From contig NZ_FNIC01000002.1 of the NCBI RefSeq assembly GCF_900103935.1, forward strand, positions 496,001-560,000: 64,000 nt of DNA. The letters are read 5' to 3'. The translations under genes and the position numbers were made by a program. Positions 42,020-52,232 of this stretch are shown here, piece by piece (positions within the stretch are counted from its first letter, which is position 1; every line of letters begins with the position of its first letter). The stretch comes from Nocardioides szechwanensis. Lineage in GTDB: Bacteria > Actinomycetota > Actinomycetes > Propionibacteriales > Nocardioidaceae. Under the pieces are notes generated by a model. That model saw nothing but the letters and a program-made list of their open reading frames with translations, ran no database searches and was not told the origin of the DNA.

Positions 42020-43180
42020 TTCCGGCCACTCCGCGCGCCAGAGGCGACCCGTCTGGCCGTCGTCGGCGAGCAGCAGCACCGTGCCGTCCGCACCTGCCAC
42101 CGTCAGCACCTGCCCGCCACCGGCGTCCGGAGCGACCGGCACGTCCACAGGCGCCCAGGCGGCTGGTCCGAGCTTCGCCCAGAGCCCGTACGACGACCCG
42201 TCGCTCACCGCGGCGATCGCGTCGTCGCCGTCGGTCGCCAGCCCGGAGGCCCCACGGAAGGCGTAGCCGTCGGGGTCCACGGCGCCGAACTCCTCGCCCA
42301 GCCGCCAGGTGCCGTCGGTCCGGCGCCAGGCACCGAACGCGTCACCCCGCAGGCCGAGCGCCAGCACCCCGTCGTCGGTGGCGGCGACCCGCTCGAGGTC
42401 ACCGAAGCCCTCGTCGGCCGGGACCTCCTGCCGCTCCCAGGTCATGCCGTTGACGGAGGACCACGCCATCGGGACCACCTGGCCCCCGTCGTCCACCTGT
42501 CCGCTGCCGACCACCGTCCACCCGGTGCCGTCGTGGACGTGGTCGATGGCCAGGGTGTCGACCTCCTCGTCACGGACCAGGGCCGGGTCGTCGTCGACCA
42601 GCACGAAGTCGTGGTCGTTGGCGGCGACCCACACCGCGGCGCCCGCGGTCCGGTTGCCGGAGATCAGCCAGCCGGACGGGCCGCCCTCTACCCGCCCGAC
42701 GCTGACGGCCGAAGGCCCGCCGTAGAGCGGGAACGGGGCGCTCACGTCGACGAACACGCCGTCGGCCCGCTGGCGCCAGGTGGAGACCCGGGGGTTGCCG
42801 TGCGCACCACCGGACTTGGCGCCGACCATCACGACCCGGTCGCCGTGGCAGGCCACCGACGCCAGCAGTGCCCGCTCGGCCCAGTACTCGCGCGCGGCGA
42901 ACCGCACGGAGGTCCAGGTGACACCTCCGTCGTCGCTGCGCCACCCGGCCGGAAAGCCTTCGCCGTCCGCACCGAGCACCCCGCCCACCAGCCACCACGT
43001 GTCGGCGCAGGAGACCGCCTCGCGCACGGCGACCCGTCCGGCGGGCCCGGGCGGCTGCGGCAGGTCGACGTACGCCCAGGCAAGCTCGACCGTCTCGGGG
43101 CCTGGCGGCTCGTCATAGGCCGTGGTGCACGACGCCGCGGCCAGGGCGGCGCAGACTGCGAGGGCGGTGAGGGCTCTCAC
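42017..43180 (-). CDS. Lipoprotein with beta-propeller-like (BNR/sialidase-type) repeats
   Basis: 387 residues: signal peptide with lipobox AASC (Cys18 lipidated), then a repetitive beta-rich domain. The segments WRSDDGGVTWTSV, WSSVNGMTWERQ and WRRTDGTWRLG resemble Asp-box or BNR repeats (S/T-x-D-x-G-x-T-W). No catalytic residues of a sialidase are evident, so it is probably a binding or structural propeller outside the membrane. Function unknown. GTG start with a TAGCCT -10 6 nt upstream. Confidence 0.75.
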   Translation of the reverse strand: MRALTALAVCAALAAASCTTAYDEPPGPETVELAWAYVDLPQPPGPAGRVAVREAVSCADTWWLVGGVLGADGEGFPAGWRSDDGGVTWTSVRFAAREYWAERALLASVACHGDRVVMVGAKSGGAHGNPRVSTWRQRADGVFVDVSAPFPLYGGPSAVSVGRVEGGPSGWLISGNRTAGAAVWVAANDHDFVLVDDDPALVRDEEVDTLAIDHVHDGTGWTVVGSGQVDDGGQVVPMAWSSVNGMTWERQEVPADEGFGDLERVAATDDGVLALGLRGDAFGAWRRTDGTWRLGEEFGAVDPDGYAFRGASGLATDGDDAIAAVSDGSSYGLWAKLGPAAWAPVDVPVAPDAGGGQVLTVAGADGTVLLLADDGQTGRLWRAEWPE

Positions 43181-43186
43181 CCGGCC

Positions 43187-43192
43187 AGGCTA
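43187..43192 (-). promoter_or_regulatory. -10 box TAGCCT, leaderless promoter of the propeller lipoprotein gene
   Basis: Read on the minus strand, it ends 6 nt before the GTG at 43180. The divergent DUF1707 -10 is only 15 bp away. Confidence 0.5.
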
Positions 43193-43207
43193 GTGGGGGA
43201 CAGGCTT

Positions 43208-43213
43208 TACAGT
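43208..43213 (+). promoter_or_regulatory. -10 box TACAGT, leaderless promoter of the DUF1707 gene
   Basis: TACAGT ends 7 nt before the ATG at 43221 and excludes the GTG at 43215, which would lie upstream of the transcription start. Confidence 0.55.
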
Positions 43214-43220
43214 CGTGCTC

Positions 43221-43862
43221 ATGGACGGAGAGCTGGAGCGCCGGCCCGACCGGAGCCGGCTGCGGATCTCCGACGCCGAGCGCCACCGGGTGGCCGAGAT
43301 CCTGCGCGAGGCGGCCGGTGACGGTCGGATCGACCTCACCGAGCTCGACCAGCGGCTCGAGGCGACCTACGCCGCCAGGACGTACGGCGACCTGGTGCCG
43401 ATCACCCACGACCTGCCCGCCCATCGTGACCCGGTGGCGTCCCCGGCACCGGCACCGGCGACGGCGCCCGTCGACACCCGCACCCAGCGCCGGTTCGCGA
43501 TCCTCAGCGGCGTCGACCGCTCGGGTGTCTGGACGGTGCCCGAGCACCTCACGATCCTGTGCCTGATGGGCGGCGCCAACCTCGACCTGCGCCAGGCGAC
43601 GTTCGCCGCGCGCGAGGTCGTGATCACCGTCAACGCGTTCATGGGCGGTGCCTCGATCATCGTCGGCCCGCACACGCACGTCGTGGTCGAGGGGATCGGC
43701 GTCATGGGCGGCTACTCCGGCCCGTCCGGGCTGGTCGACGCCGTCCTCGACGAGTCGTCACCGACGGTGCGGATCAAGGGCGTCGCAGTGTGGGGCGGCG
43801 TGTCGGTGGAGCGCAAGCAGATGCCCGGCCCAGGCCGCGGGAAGCGGCTGGACCGGGCATAG
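43221..43862 (+). CDS. DUF1707 protein with LiaF-like C-terminal domain
   Basis: 213 residues. The N-terminal DUF1707 (LRISDAERHRVAEILREAAGDGRIDLTELDQRLEATYAARTYGDL) is followed by a Pro/Ala linker and a beta-helical cell-wall-active antibiotic-response domain (LCLMGGANLDLRQATFAAREV, VNAFMGGASIIVGPHTHVVVEG). There are no membrane helices. This pairing is widespread in actinobacteria; related LiaF domains take part in envelope stress sensing. The exact role is unknown. Confidence 0.87.
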   Translation: MDGELERRPDRSRLRISDAERHRVAEILREAAGDGRIDLTELDQRLEATYAARTYGDLVPITHDLPAHRDPVASPAPAPATAPVDTRTQRRFAILSGVDRSGVWTVPEHLTILCLMGGANLDLRQATFAAREVVITVNAFMGGASIIVGPHTHVVVEGIGVMGGYSGPSGLVDAVLDESSPTVRIKGVAVWGGVSVERKQMPGPGRGKRLDRA

Positions 43863-43874
43863 GTTCTGCTGCTG

Positions 43875-45140
43875 TCAGCTGCCCTCGGCTGCTGCCGTCT
43901 GCTCGTCCGCGACGCGGCTCTCGGCCGCCATCTCCTGGGCCGGGTCGTGGCCCTGCTCCAGCGCCGGCACCCGACCGGCGTTGGCGGTGTCGATGGTGAG
44001 GTTCTCACCGGTGGCGGGGTCGAACAGGTGCATCTTCGAGGTGTCGACCCAGATCTCGGCGTCGTCGCCCTCGGCGACCCGGCTGGACCCGTCGAGCGAG
44101 ACCACGAGCTGGGTGCGCAGGGTCTCGCCGTCGAGGTCGCGCTCGAGCTGCTGGAGCTGCTCGAGCACCTCCGGCGGCGCCTCGAACGGGATGTAGGCGT
44201 AGGCGGTGTTGCCGAGCCACTCGACCACGTCGATCTTCGCGCGGAACGTCGAACCCTTCCGGGAGGCGTCGACCACGGAGGCGTCCTCGAACGACTCGGG
44301 CCGGATGCCGGCGATCAGGAGGCCGCGGCCGGCCGCCCGCTCCGCCTTCTCGGCGGAGATCTCGACCTTGCCGAACGGCAGCTCGACGGACGTGCCCTCG
44401 ACCTTCGCGGGCAGGAAGTTCATCGGCGGGGAGCCGATGAACCCGGCCACGAACAGGTTGCCCGGGTTGTCGTAGAGCTCCCGCGGGGTCGCGAGCTGCT
44501 GGAGGATGCCCCGCTTGAGCACCGCCACGCGGTCGCCCAGCGTCATCGCCTCGGTCTGGTCGTGGGTGACGTAGACCGTGGTGATGCCCAGCTTCTTCTG
44601 CAGCCGCGCGATCTCGCTGCGCATCTGCCCACGCAGCTTGGCGTCCAGGTTGGACAGCGGCTCGTCGAAGAGGAACGCGTCGGCGTCACGCACGATGGCC
44701 CGACCCATGGCCACCCGCTGGCGCTGGCCACCCGACAGGTTGGCCGGCTTGCGGTCGAGGTGCTCGTCGAGCTCGAGCGTCTTCGAGGCGGCGCGCACCT
44801 TCTCGTCGACCGTCTTGTCGTCGGTCTTGGCGAGCCGAAGCGGGAACGCGATGTTCTCGTAGACGGTGAGGTGCGGGTAGAGCGCGTAGTTCTGGAACAC
44901 CATGGCGAGGTTGCGGTCCTTGGGTGCCAGGTCGTTGACCTTCCGGTCCCCGATGACCATGTCGCCGGAGGTGATGTCCTCGAGGCCCACGATCATCCGC
45001 AGCAGCGTGGACTTCCCGCAGCCGGACGGGCCGACCAGGATCATGAACTCCCCGTCCTGCACGTCGATGGAGACGTCGTTCACCGCCGGGAACCCGTCGC
45101 CGTACTTCTTGACGATGTTCTTCATGTCGATGGCAGCCAT
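43875..45140 (-). CDS. sugC: Sugar ABC transporter ATPase (MsmK/UgpC/SugC type)
   Basis: A 421-residue ATPase powering the importer encoded by the next three genes. Walker A GPSGCGKSTLLRM, signature LSGGQRQRVAMGRAIV, Walker B AFLFDEPLSNLD and the H-loop VYVTHDQTEAM are intact. The C-terminal half carries TOBE/OB domains as in MalK-type ATPases. A roughly 45-residue acidic tail is unusual. The gene order solute-binding protein, two permeases, ATPase matches lpqY-sugA-sugB-sugC (trehalose uptake in mycobacteria); substrate identity is inferred from this. Confidence 0.88.
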   Translation of the reverse strand: MAAIDMKNIVKKYGDGFPAVNDVSIDVQDGEFMILVGPSGCGKSTLLRMIVGLEDITSGDMVIGDRKVNDLAPKDRNLAMVFQNYALYPHLTVYENIAFPLRLAKTDDKTVDEKVRAASKTLELDEHLDRKPANLSGGQRQRVAMGRAIVRDADAFLFDEPLSNLDAKLRGQMRSEIARLQKKLGITTVYVTHDQTEAMTLGDRVAVLKRGILQQLATPRELYDNPGNLFVAGFIGSPPMNFLPAKVEGTSVELPFGKVEISAEKAERAAGRGLLIAGIRPESFEDASVVDASRKGSTFRAKIDVVEWLGNTAYAYIPFEAPPEVLEQLQQLERDLDGETLRTQLVVSLDGSSRVAEGDDAEIWVDTSKMHLFDPATGENLTIDTANAGRVPALEQGHDPAQEMAAESRVADEQTAAAEGS

Positions 45141-45144
45141 GAGA

Positions 45145-45972
45145 TCAACCCTTCACTGCGCCGGAGGTCAGGCCGGCGACGATCTTGCGCTGGAAAATCA
45201 GGACGATGATGATGATCGGGACCGTGACGACGACCGAGGCCGTCGCCAGCTGCCCGTACGGCGGGTTGAACGGGTCCGGCCCGACGAAGTACGACAGCTG
45301 AGCAGGCACCGTGCGCGACCCCGTCGTCGAGGTCAACGAGATGGCCAGCACGAACTCGTTCCAGGCGAAGAAGAACGTCAGGATCGCGGCGGTGAAGACA
45401 CCGGGTGCCGCGAGCGGGACGATCACCTTGCGGAAGGCCTGCCACGACGTGGCACCGTCGACCTGGGCCGCCTGCTCCAGCTCCCACGGGATCTCCCGGA
45501 AGAACGCTGCGAGGGTCCAGATCGCCAGGGGCAGCGTGAAGGACATGTAGGGGATGATCAGGCCGGGCCAGGTGTTGAACAGCCCGAACGTGCGCCACAT
45601 GTCGAACAGCGGCCCGACCAGGGCGACCACGGGGAACATCGCGATCGCCAGGGCCAGGGACAGCACGGCGCGCTTGCCGCGGAACTCCAGCCGAGCGATG
45701 GCGTAGGCCGCCAGCGTCGCGAACACGACCGACAGGAACGTCGCGATCAGCGCGATCCCGAAGGAGTTGCGCAGCGCGTCGAGGAAGTCGGGGTTGTCCA
45801 GGATGTCGCGGTAGTTCTGGAGCGTCGCGTCCTTCGGCAGGAACTGTGGGCTTCCGGCCGCGGTCTCCTCCGGGGACTTGAACGACAGCGAGATGATCCA
45901 GGCCACGGGCAGCAGGCACCACACGAGGATGAGCACGAAGCCCGCTCCGGTGCCGAGGTTGTTCTTCTTCAT
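45145..45972 (-). CDS. sugB: Sugar ABC transporter permease (MalG/SugB type)
   Basis: A 275-residue inner-membrane permease with six predicted helices. The cytoplasmic EAA loop, which contacts the ATPase, reads EQAAQVDGATSWQAFRKVIVPL. It shares 1 bp with the stop of the other permease gene and precedes the ATPase by 4 bp. It forms the heterodimeric channel with the SugA-type partner. Confidence 0.9.
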   Translation of the reverse strand: MKKNNLGTGAGFVLILVWCLLPVAWIISLSFKSPEETAAGSPQFLPKDATLQNYRDILDNPDFLDALRNSFGIALIATFLSVVFATLAAYAIARLEFRGKRAVLSLALAIAMFPVVALVGPLFDMWRTFGLFNTWPGLIIPYMSFTLPLAIWTLAAFFREIPWELEQAAQVDGATSWQAFRKVIVPLAAPGVFTAAILTFFFAWNEFVLAISLTSTTGSRTVPAQLSYFVGPDPFNPPYGQLATASVVVTVPIIIIVLIFQRKIVAGLTSGAVKG

Positions 45973-46937
45973 CAGCCTTCACCCCTCGCCTGGGCCAGGT
46001 CGACCCGGAACAGCTTCACGATCAACCACGCCAGCAGCAGCACGGACAGGAACAACAGCACCGAGAGAGCCGAGCCCAACCCGAGCTGTAGCTGCTCGAT
46101 CACCTGCCGATAGGTCAGGAACGACGAGGACTCCGTGTCTTGTGCTCCTCGTGTCATCACGAAGATGTTGTCGAAGATGCGGAAGGCGTCGAGTGCCCGG
46201 AAGAGCACGGCGACCATGATCGCGGCCCGCATGTTGGGCAGGATCACCTTGAACAGCCGCTGCCACCAGGTGGCGCCGTCGACCTTCGCGGCCTCGAGCA
46301 TGTCCTCGGAGACCTGGGAGAGCCCGGCCAGCAGGAGCAGCGACATGAACGGCGTGGTCTTCCAGATCTCGGAGACCATGATCGCGAACATCGCCGGCCA
46401 GTGGTCGCCGAACCAGTTGGTGTCGGGGCCGATCCACGGCAGCCACTCGAACCAGCTGTTGACCCAGCCGTTGTTGATGCTGAACGTGAACTGCCAGGCG
46501 AACGCCGAGACCACGGTGATGATGCCGTAGGGGATCAGGATCGAGGTCCGCATCAGGCCGCGGGCGAAGATGATGCGGTGCATCACCATCGCGAACGCGA
46601 AGCCGATCACGAGCTCGACGGCCACGGTGATCACCATGATCAGCACGGTGTTGAACGTGTCCTGCCAGAACAGGGAGTCGCCGAGGATCGTGGTGTAGTT
46701 GCCGATGCCCACGAACTCCTTGTCGTCCGGAGCGGTCAGCCGGTAGCGGAACATCGAGAGGTAGAGCGCCTGGATCATCGGCCACGCGGTGACCAGCAGC
46801 ATCAGGATGACGGCCGGGGCCACCAACCTGAGACCGAGGCGGTTCTCCGACACGGAGCGCGCGGTGGCGGGCGCCTTGCCCAACTTGCCCGGCCGGCGCG
46901 GCTCCTGCGCCGCCGCTGGTGCGACGGAGGTGCTCAC
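45972..46937 (-). CDS. sugA: Sugar ABC transporter permease (MalF/SugA type)
   Basis: A 321-residue permease: a cytoplasmic N-terminus of about 30 residues, then six to seven helices with the EAA loop EAAKVDGATWWQRLFKVILP. The ATGA overlap with the solute-binding gene and the 1-bp overlap with the next permease mark a tightly coupled operon. Confidence 0.9.
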   Translation of the reverse strand: MSTSVAPAAAQEPRRPGKLGKAPATARSVSENRLGLRLVAPAVILMLLVTAWPMIQALYLSMFRYRLTAPDDKEFVGIGNYTTILGDSLFWQDTFNTVLIMVITVAVELVIGFAFAMVMHRIIFARGLMRTSILIPYGIITVVSAFAWQFTFSINNGWVNSWFEWLPWIGPDTNWFGDHWPAMFAIMVSEIWKTTPFMSLLLLAGLSQVSEDMLEAAKVDGATWWQRLFKVILPNMRAAIMVAVLFRALDAFRIFDNIFVMTRGAQDTESSSFLTYRQVIEQLQLGLGSALSVLLFLSVLLLAWLIVKLFRVDLAQARGEG

Positions 46938-48256
46938 AGCAGGCTCCTTTGCTGGAGGATGTCGTCGATGAAGGACTTGGAGTCCGCCGGGGTGTCGGAG
47001 TCGACGCCCGAGGCGGGGTGCCAGGTCCCCTGGATGGCACCGGAGATGTCACTCCAGTAGGGGGTGACGCTGCGCGGGGTGGCGGCGTCCAGGGACTCCT
47101 GGAACAGGTCGAGCAGCTCCTGCGGGTAGATCTCGGCCAGGGCGGGGTACTCGTAACCGCCCTCGCTGGCCGGCATGTTGCCGGTCAGCTCGGCGTTGAC
47201 GCCCTGGTTCTCCGCGTTGGTGATGCACTCGATGGCCTGCATCGCCTCCTCGGTGTGCTCGGAGAAGGCACTGACGCCGACGCCGATGCCGCCGTACGGC
47301 GGGTGCGACTCCTCGCCCTCCACCGTCTGCGGGTAGCGGGCGAACCCGAGGTCTTCCTTGACCTCCGGCTGGGCCGCGTCGTAGTTGGTCCAGATGTAGG
47401 TCCAGTTGGTGAGGAACGCACCGACGTCGGAGCCGAAGGTGGCACCGGCCTGGCCCTCCTGGGCGATCGACAGGTCGGACGGTGCGGCCTTGGAGCTCGC
47501 GAGCTTCTCGATCACCGCGGCCGCGGCCTTGCCGGCCTCGTCGTCGATGTCGATCGAGAGGTCGACGCCCTTCTCGGTCTCGCTGACGATGTCGCCGCCG
47601 GCTCCGGCGATGAGGGCGTTGATCCACACGACGTAGCCCTCGTACTTGTTGGCCTGGACCGCCACGGTGCCGCCGCCCTTGTCGGCGGCGTCGATGATCT
47701 GGTCCCAGGTGACCGCCTGGCTCATGTCCAGGCCGGCCTTCTCTGCGAAGGACTTGCGGTACCAGAGCACCTGCGTGTTCGACCAGAACGGTGCGACGAC
47801 CAGCTGGTCCTCCCAGGTGGCGGCCTCGGCCGCACCGTCGAAGGACTGCTCGCGGAACTTGTCCTGAAGGTCCTGCGGGATCTCGGCGAGGTAGCCGGCG
47901 TTGGCGAACTCGGCCGTGAACGGCGGGTCGATGCTCATGATGTCGATGCCGGTGTCCTCGGCCGCGAGCCGCCGGATCAGCTGGATCCGCTGCTGGTTGG
48001 CGTCCTGCGGGAGCACCTGGACCGAGATCTTGTAGGCGCCGTCGCTGGCCTCGGTGCAGTTGGCCGCGACCGCTGCCTGTCCGCCGGCGTCCGGGTTGGT
48101 GTACCAGACGAGCTCGGGCACACCGCTGTCGTCGCCGGAGGAACAGGCCGCCAGCAGGCCGCTGGCCAGGGCGAGCGAGGCCGCGACGGCGAGACCGCGG
48201 CGCCGACGACGTCCGCCCCCTCCGCGACCCCTCGGTGGTGCGGATGCGTGCGTCAT
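46934..48256 (-). CDS. lpqY: Solute-binding lipoprotein of a trehalose-type ABC importer (LpqY-like)
   Basis: A 440-residue family-1 binding protein: twin-arginine-rich N-terminus (GGGRRRRRG), lipobox LLAACSS with Cys38 lipidated, then ELVWYTNPDAGGQ, QRIQLIRRLAAEDTGIDIMSIDPPFTAEFANAGYLAEIP and PPYGGIGVGVSAFSEHTEEAM. The QRxQLxRRL and DxxWTAEFAxAG-type segments resemble mycobacterial LpqY. ATG at 48256 is supported by GGGAGGGG just upstream. A CRP-like palindrome lies 20 bp before the start. Trehalose specificity is an inference. Confidence 0.82.
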   Translation of the reverse strand: MTHASAPPRGRGGGGRRRRRGLAVAASLALASGLLAACSSGDDSGVPELVWYTNPDAGGQAAVAANCTEASDGAYKISVQVLPQDANQQRIQLIRRLAAEDTGIDIMSIDPPFTAEFANAGYLAEIPQDLQDKFREQSFDGAAEAATWEDQLVVAPFWSNTQVLWYRKSFAEKAGLDMSQAVTWDQIIDAADKGGGTVAVQANKYEGYVVWINALIAGAGGDIVSETEKGVDLSIDIDDEAGKAAAAVIEKLASSKAAPSDLSIAQEGQAGATFGSDVGAFLTNWTYIWTNYDAAQPEVKEDLGFARYPQTVEGEESHPPYGGIGVGVSAFSEHTEEAMQAIECITNAENQGVNAELTGNMPASEGGYEYPALAEIYPQELLDLFQESLDAATPRSVTPYWSDISGAIQGTWHPASGVDSDTPADSKSFIDDILQQRSLL

Positions 48257-48274
48257 GCGGCCCCTCCCCGAAAT

Positions 48275-48294
48275 CATGTGGCTGTGGTCACATG
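48275..48294. promoter_or_regulatory. CRP/GlxR-like palindrome upstream of the sugar importer
   Basis: CATGTG-N8-CACATG. Read as a CRP site, the 16 bp at 48277-48292 are TGTGG-N6-TCACA on the plus strand, one mismatch from TGTGA-N6-TCACA. It lies 19-38 bp upstream of the binding-protein ATG, so it would overlap the promoter or the start of transcription and could act as an operator. Confidence 0.55.
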
Positions 48295-48385
48295 GTCTAG
48301 TCCTGATCGCCGCGTTTGTCCACTGCCCGCAGGGGTGAGGCGATCCTGCTCAGAGAATGCTCAGGAGGTTGGTCAAGGCGCTCGG

Positions 48386-49321
48386 TCAGGCCCGGTCGGC
48401 GGTACGCCGGATGCCGCTCGCGATGGTCTCGTAGAGCGGCCGGGGCATGTCGTGGCCCATGCCGTCGATGAGCAGCAGCTCGGCTCCCGGGATCGCCGCG
48501 GCGGTGGCGCGGCCCCCGGAGACGTGCACCATCCTGTCCGCCAGGCCGTGGATCACCAGTGCCGGGACCTTCAGGCTCTTGAGCCGTGCGGACCGGTTGG
48601 GCTGGGTGACGATCGCCATCATCTGGCGCACGACGCCGGACGCGCTCACGCCCCGGTCGAAGGTCTCCCCGGCGCGGGTCGTGATCGTCTCGTGGTCCAG
48701 CGGGAAGCCGGGGGAGCCGATCAACCGCCACATGGTGGCGCTCGACTTGATGTAGGCCTCCCGGCCCCGTCCCCGCGGTGCGAGCAGGGTCGGGGTGAGG
48801 TTGGGGTGCTGCCAGCCCACGGTGCGCTTGCCGGTGCTGGACATGATGCTGGTCAGGCTGCGGATGCGCCGCGGTTGGAGGATCGCCATCGTCTGCACGA
48901 TCATCCCGCCCATCGACACGCCGACGACGTGGGCCGACTCGAGGCCGAGGTGGTCGAGCAGGCCGAAGGCGTCCTCGGACATGTCGTCCAGCGTGTACGG
49001 CGGCCGTGCCCGGGTGCCGGCGGCGACGGCGCGCAGGAGCGCCGTACGGCCGACCCGGACGCCGACCCGGCTCGAGCGGCCGGTGTCGCGGTTGTCGTAG
49101 CGGATGACGAAAAAGCCCTTGCGCGCCAACAGCCGACAGAGGTCCTCGTCCCACCAGGTCATCGGGCCCCCGAGTCCCATGACGAGCAGCAGCGGGTCGT
49201 CGTCGGGGTCGCCGAAGGTCTGGTAGCAGAGCTCGATCCCCTTGTTCACAGGGGCGAACAGCTCACCGGAGACGGTCACCTCCGGTTCGGGAGCGGCGCG
49301 GCGTGAGGCAGGCGTTGGCAT
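48386..49321 (-). CDS. Alpha/beta-fold hydrolase
   Basis: About 311 residues. The oxyanion region is LLVMGLGGPMTWW, the nucleophile elbow GVSMGGMIVQ (Ser), the acid GLADRMVHVSGG (Asp) and the His in IDGMGHDMP. The sequence resembles esterase/epoxide-hydrolase-like proteins of the aclacinomycin methylesterase type, with YDNRDTGRSS after the first strand. Start taken as ATG 49321; GTG 49339 in the same frame is possible. It is divergent from a lipase-like gene. Substrate unknown. Confidence 0.85.
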   Translation of the reverse strand: MPTPASRRAAPEPEVTVSGELFAPVNKGIELCYQTFGDPDDDPLLLVMGLGGPMTWWDEDLCRLLARKGFFVIRYDNRDTGRSSRVGVRVGRTALLRAVAAGTRARPPYTLDDMSEDAFGLLDHLGLESAHVVGVSMGGMIVQTMAILQPRRIRSLTSIMSSTGKRTVGWQHPNLTPTLLAPRGRGREAYIKSSATMWRLIGSPGFPLDHETITTRAGETFDRGVSASGVVRQMMAIVTQPNRSARLKSLKVPALVIHGLADRMVHVSGGRATAAAIPGAELLLIDGMGHDMPRPLYETIASGIRRTADRA

Positions 49322-49385
49322 ACCCAGAGTCAACCGCACAGAACAAGAGCGGTCTTCAAATGGGTCGAATTGGCGCCGAGTTGGT

Positions 49386-49401
49386 GTTACTTCGGCGTAA
49401 C
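49386..49401. promoter_or_regulatory. Inverted repeat GTTAC-N6-GTAAC at the lipase-like promoter
   Basis: The right arm overlaps the predicted -10 TAACGT (49398-49403), which ends 7 nt before the GTG at 49411. A repressor bound here would block this leaderless promoter. Confidence 0.48.
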
Positions 49402-49410
49402 GTCATCGCG

Positions 49411-50247
49411 GTGAGCACCTCGACCTTGGCCTCGTTCCTCCTTCCGGAGGGCTTCGCGAGGCCTGCCGTGGCCGCCGTCCTGCGGGAGGGCAGCCTGGTC
49501 GCGGAGGCCGGCCGCTACGCCCTCCACTCGGTCGGCCAGCGGCGCGAACGACGCAGTGCCCCCTACACCGGACGCCAGACCACCCGCGAGGCCGACCCGG
49601 TCCTGCTGGTGCCGGGCTTCATGGCCGGCGACTCGTCGCTGACGTTCATGTCCCGGTCGCTGCGTGCGCAGGGCTACCGCACCTACCGCTCCCACATCCG
49701 CGCCAACGTCGGCTGCACGCTCAACGCCGCCGCCCAGCTGGAGGCGCGGCTCGAGTCGATCGCGATCCGCCGCGGCTCCCGGGTGCAGATCGTCGGGCAC
49801 AGCCTCGGCGGCATGCTCGCCCGCGGGATCGCCGTACGACGACCCGACCTGGTGTCGGGCATCGTCACCCTGGGCAGCCCGATGCTCGCGCCCGGCGCGC
49901 ACCACCGCGCGCTGACCGCCGGGGTCGACGTCCTGATCCGGCTGAGCCGGGCCGGCATCCCCGGCCTGATGTCGGAGGAGTGCGTCGCCGGCGGGTGTGC
50001 GCGGCAGAGCTTCGAGGAGAGCCAGGAGCCGATGCCCCACGACGTGTCGTTCACGTCGATCTTCTCCAAGCGCGACGGCATCGTCGACTGGCGGGCCTGC
50101 GTCGGACCGACGGCGCACGCGATCGAGGTGACGGCCTCCCACATCGGGATGGCCCTCGACCCGCGGGTCATCGACCACGTGGTCGGGTCGCTGCGCCGGA
50201 CGGCGCAGACCTCAGTGCTCGAAGTCGACCGAGGAGTAAGCGCGTAG
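49411..50247 (+). CDS. Alpha/beta-fold lipase/esterase-like protein
   Basis: 278 residues with [14 protein letters not shown] as the oxyanion region, nucleophile elbow [13 protein letters not shown], an Asp in SKRDGIVDW and a His in [11 protein letters not shown]. This is similar to triacylglycerol-lipase/PGAP1-like hydrolases. Cys residues in [12 protein letters not shown] may pair. No clear signal peptide. The start is set by the -10 box. Its last 36 bp overlap the 3' end of the convergent glpX gene. Confidence 0.82.
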   Translation: MSTSTLASFLLPEGFARPAVAAVLREGSLVAEAGRYALHSVGQRRERRSAPYTGRQTTREADPVLLVPGFMAGDSSLTFMSRSLRAQGYRTYRSHIRANVGCTLNAAAQLEARLESIAIRRGSRVQIVGHSLGGMLARGIAVRRPDLVSGIVTLGSPMLAPGAHHRALTAGVDVLIRLSRAGIPGLMSEECVAGGCARQSFEESQEPMPHDVSFTSIFSKRDGIVDWRACVGPTAHAIEVTASHIGMALDPRVIDHVVGSLRRTAQTSVLEVDRGVSA

Positions 50248-51225
50248 CTTCTGGAGCTTGTGCTCGGAGGTGATCGACCGGATCGTGCCGCTGCGCGAGC
50301 GCATCACCAGCGAGTGCGTGGTGGCGCCCCCGGCCCGGTAACGGACCCCGCGCATCAGCTCACCGTCGGTGATGCCGGTGGCCACGAAGAAGCAGTCGTC
50401 GCCGGTGACCAGGTCGTCGGTGCCGAGCACGAAGTCGGGGTCGAGGTTGTGGCCCGCGTCGGTGGCCTTCTGCCGTTCCTCGTCGCCCTGGGGCCACAGG
50501 CGGCCCTGGATGGTGCCGCCGAGGCACTTCATCGCGCAGGCGGTGATGATCCCCTCGGGAGTGCCGCCGACTCCCAGCAGGAGGTCGATGCCGGTCTCGG
50601 GGCGCGCGGCCATGATCGCGCCGGCCACGTCGCCGTCGGAGATGAACTTGATCATCGCGCCGGTCGCCCGGATCTCCTCGACCAGCTGGGAGTGGCGCGG
50701 CCGGTCGAGCAGGACGACGGTGATGTCGGAGGGGCGAGAGCCCTTGGCCTTCGCGACCTGGTGGATGTTCTCCGCGACGGGGTAGCGGATGTCGACGACG
50801 TCGGCGGCCTCGGGGCCGGTCACCAGCTTCTCCATGTAGAAGACCGCCGAGGGGTCGTACATCGAGCCGCGGGGCGAGACGGCGAGCACGGAGACCGCGT
50901 TGGTCATGCCCTTGGCGGTCAGTGTGGTGCCGTCGATCGGGTCGACGGCCACGTCGCAGTCAGGGCCGGTGCCGTCGCCGACCTGCTCGCCGTTGAACAG
51001 CATCGGGGCCTCGTCCTTCTCGCCCTCGCCGATGACGACGGTGCCGTTCATGCCGATGGTGGCCAGCAGCACCCGCATCGCGTTGACCGCGACCGCGTCG
51101 GCGCCGTTCTTGTCGCCCCGTCCGACCCAGCGGCCAGCAGCCATCGCGGCGGCCTCGGTCACCCGGACCAGCTCCAGGGCCAGGTTGCGGTCGGGAGACT
51201 GGGGGGCGACGTCAAGGCGTTCCAT
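50212..51225 (-). CDS. glpX: Class II fructose-1,6-bisphosphatase
   Basis: A 337-residue GlpX-type enzyme that dephosphorylates fructose 1,6-bisphosphate in gluconeogenesis. Metal-binding residues are in [15 protein letters not shown] and VDPIDGTTL, with the substrate loop [12 protein letters not shown] and [23 protein letters not shown] at 51225 is preferred to the ATG three codons upstream because TAACAT lies 7 nt before it, making a leaderless message. Actinobacteria commonly use this class as their main FBPase. Confidence 0.95.
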   Translation of the reverse strand: MERLDVAPQSPDRNLALELVRVTEAAAMAAGRWVGRGDKNGADAVAVNAMRVLLATIGMNGTVVIGEGEKDEAPMLFNGEQVGDGTGPDCDVAVDPIDGTTLTAKGMTNAVSVLAVSPRGSMYDPSAVFYMEKLVTGPEAADVVDIRYPVAENIHQVAKAKGSRPSDITVVLLDRPRHSQLVEEIRATGAMIKFISDGDVAGAIMAARPETGIDLLLGVGGTPEGIITACAMKCLGGTIQGRLWPQGDEERQKATDAGHNLDPDFVLGTDDLVTGDDCFFVATGITDGELMRGVRYRAGGATTHSLVMRSRSGTIRSITSEHKLQKLRAYSSVDFEH

Positions 51226-51232
51226 AGGGCGC

Positions 51233-51238
51233 ATGTTA
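51233..51238 (-). promoter_or_regulatory. -10 box TAACAT, leaderless promoter of glpX
   Basis: Read on the minus strand, it ends 7 nt before the ATG at 51225. Confidence 0.52.
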
Positions 51239-51248
51239 ACGGTGCCGG

Positions 51249-52213
<965 letters not shown>

Positions 52214-52232
<19 letters not shown>

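Noticed and set aside
40301..43321. Plus-strand open frame of about 1000 codons across the class I fumarase and propeller lipoprotein genes
   Set aside because: Both minus-strand genes have clear motifs and starts. The plus-strand product is compositionally biased with no recognisable domain.
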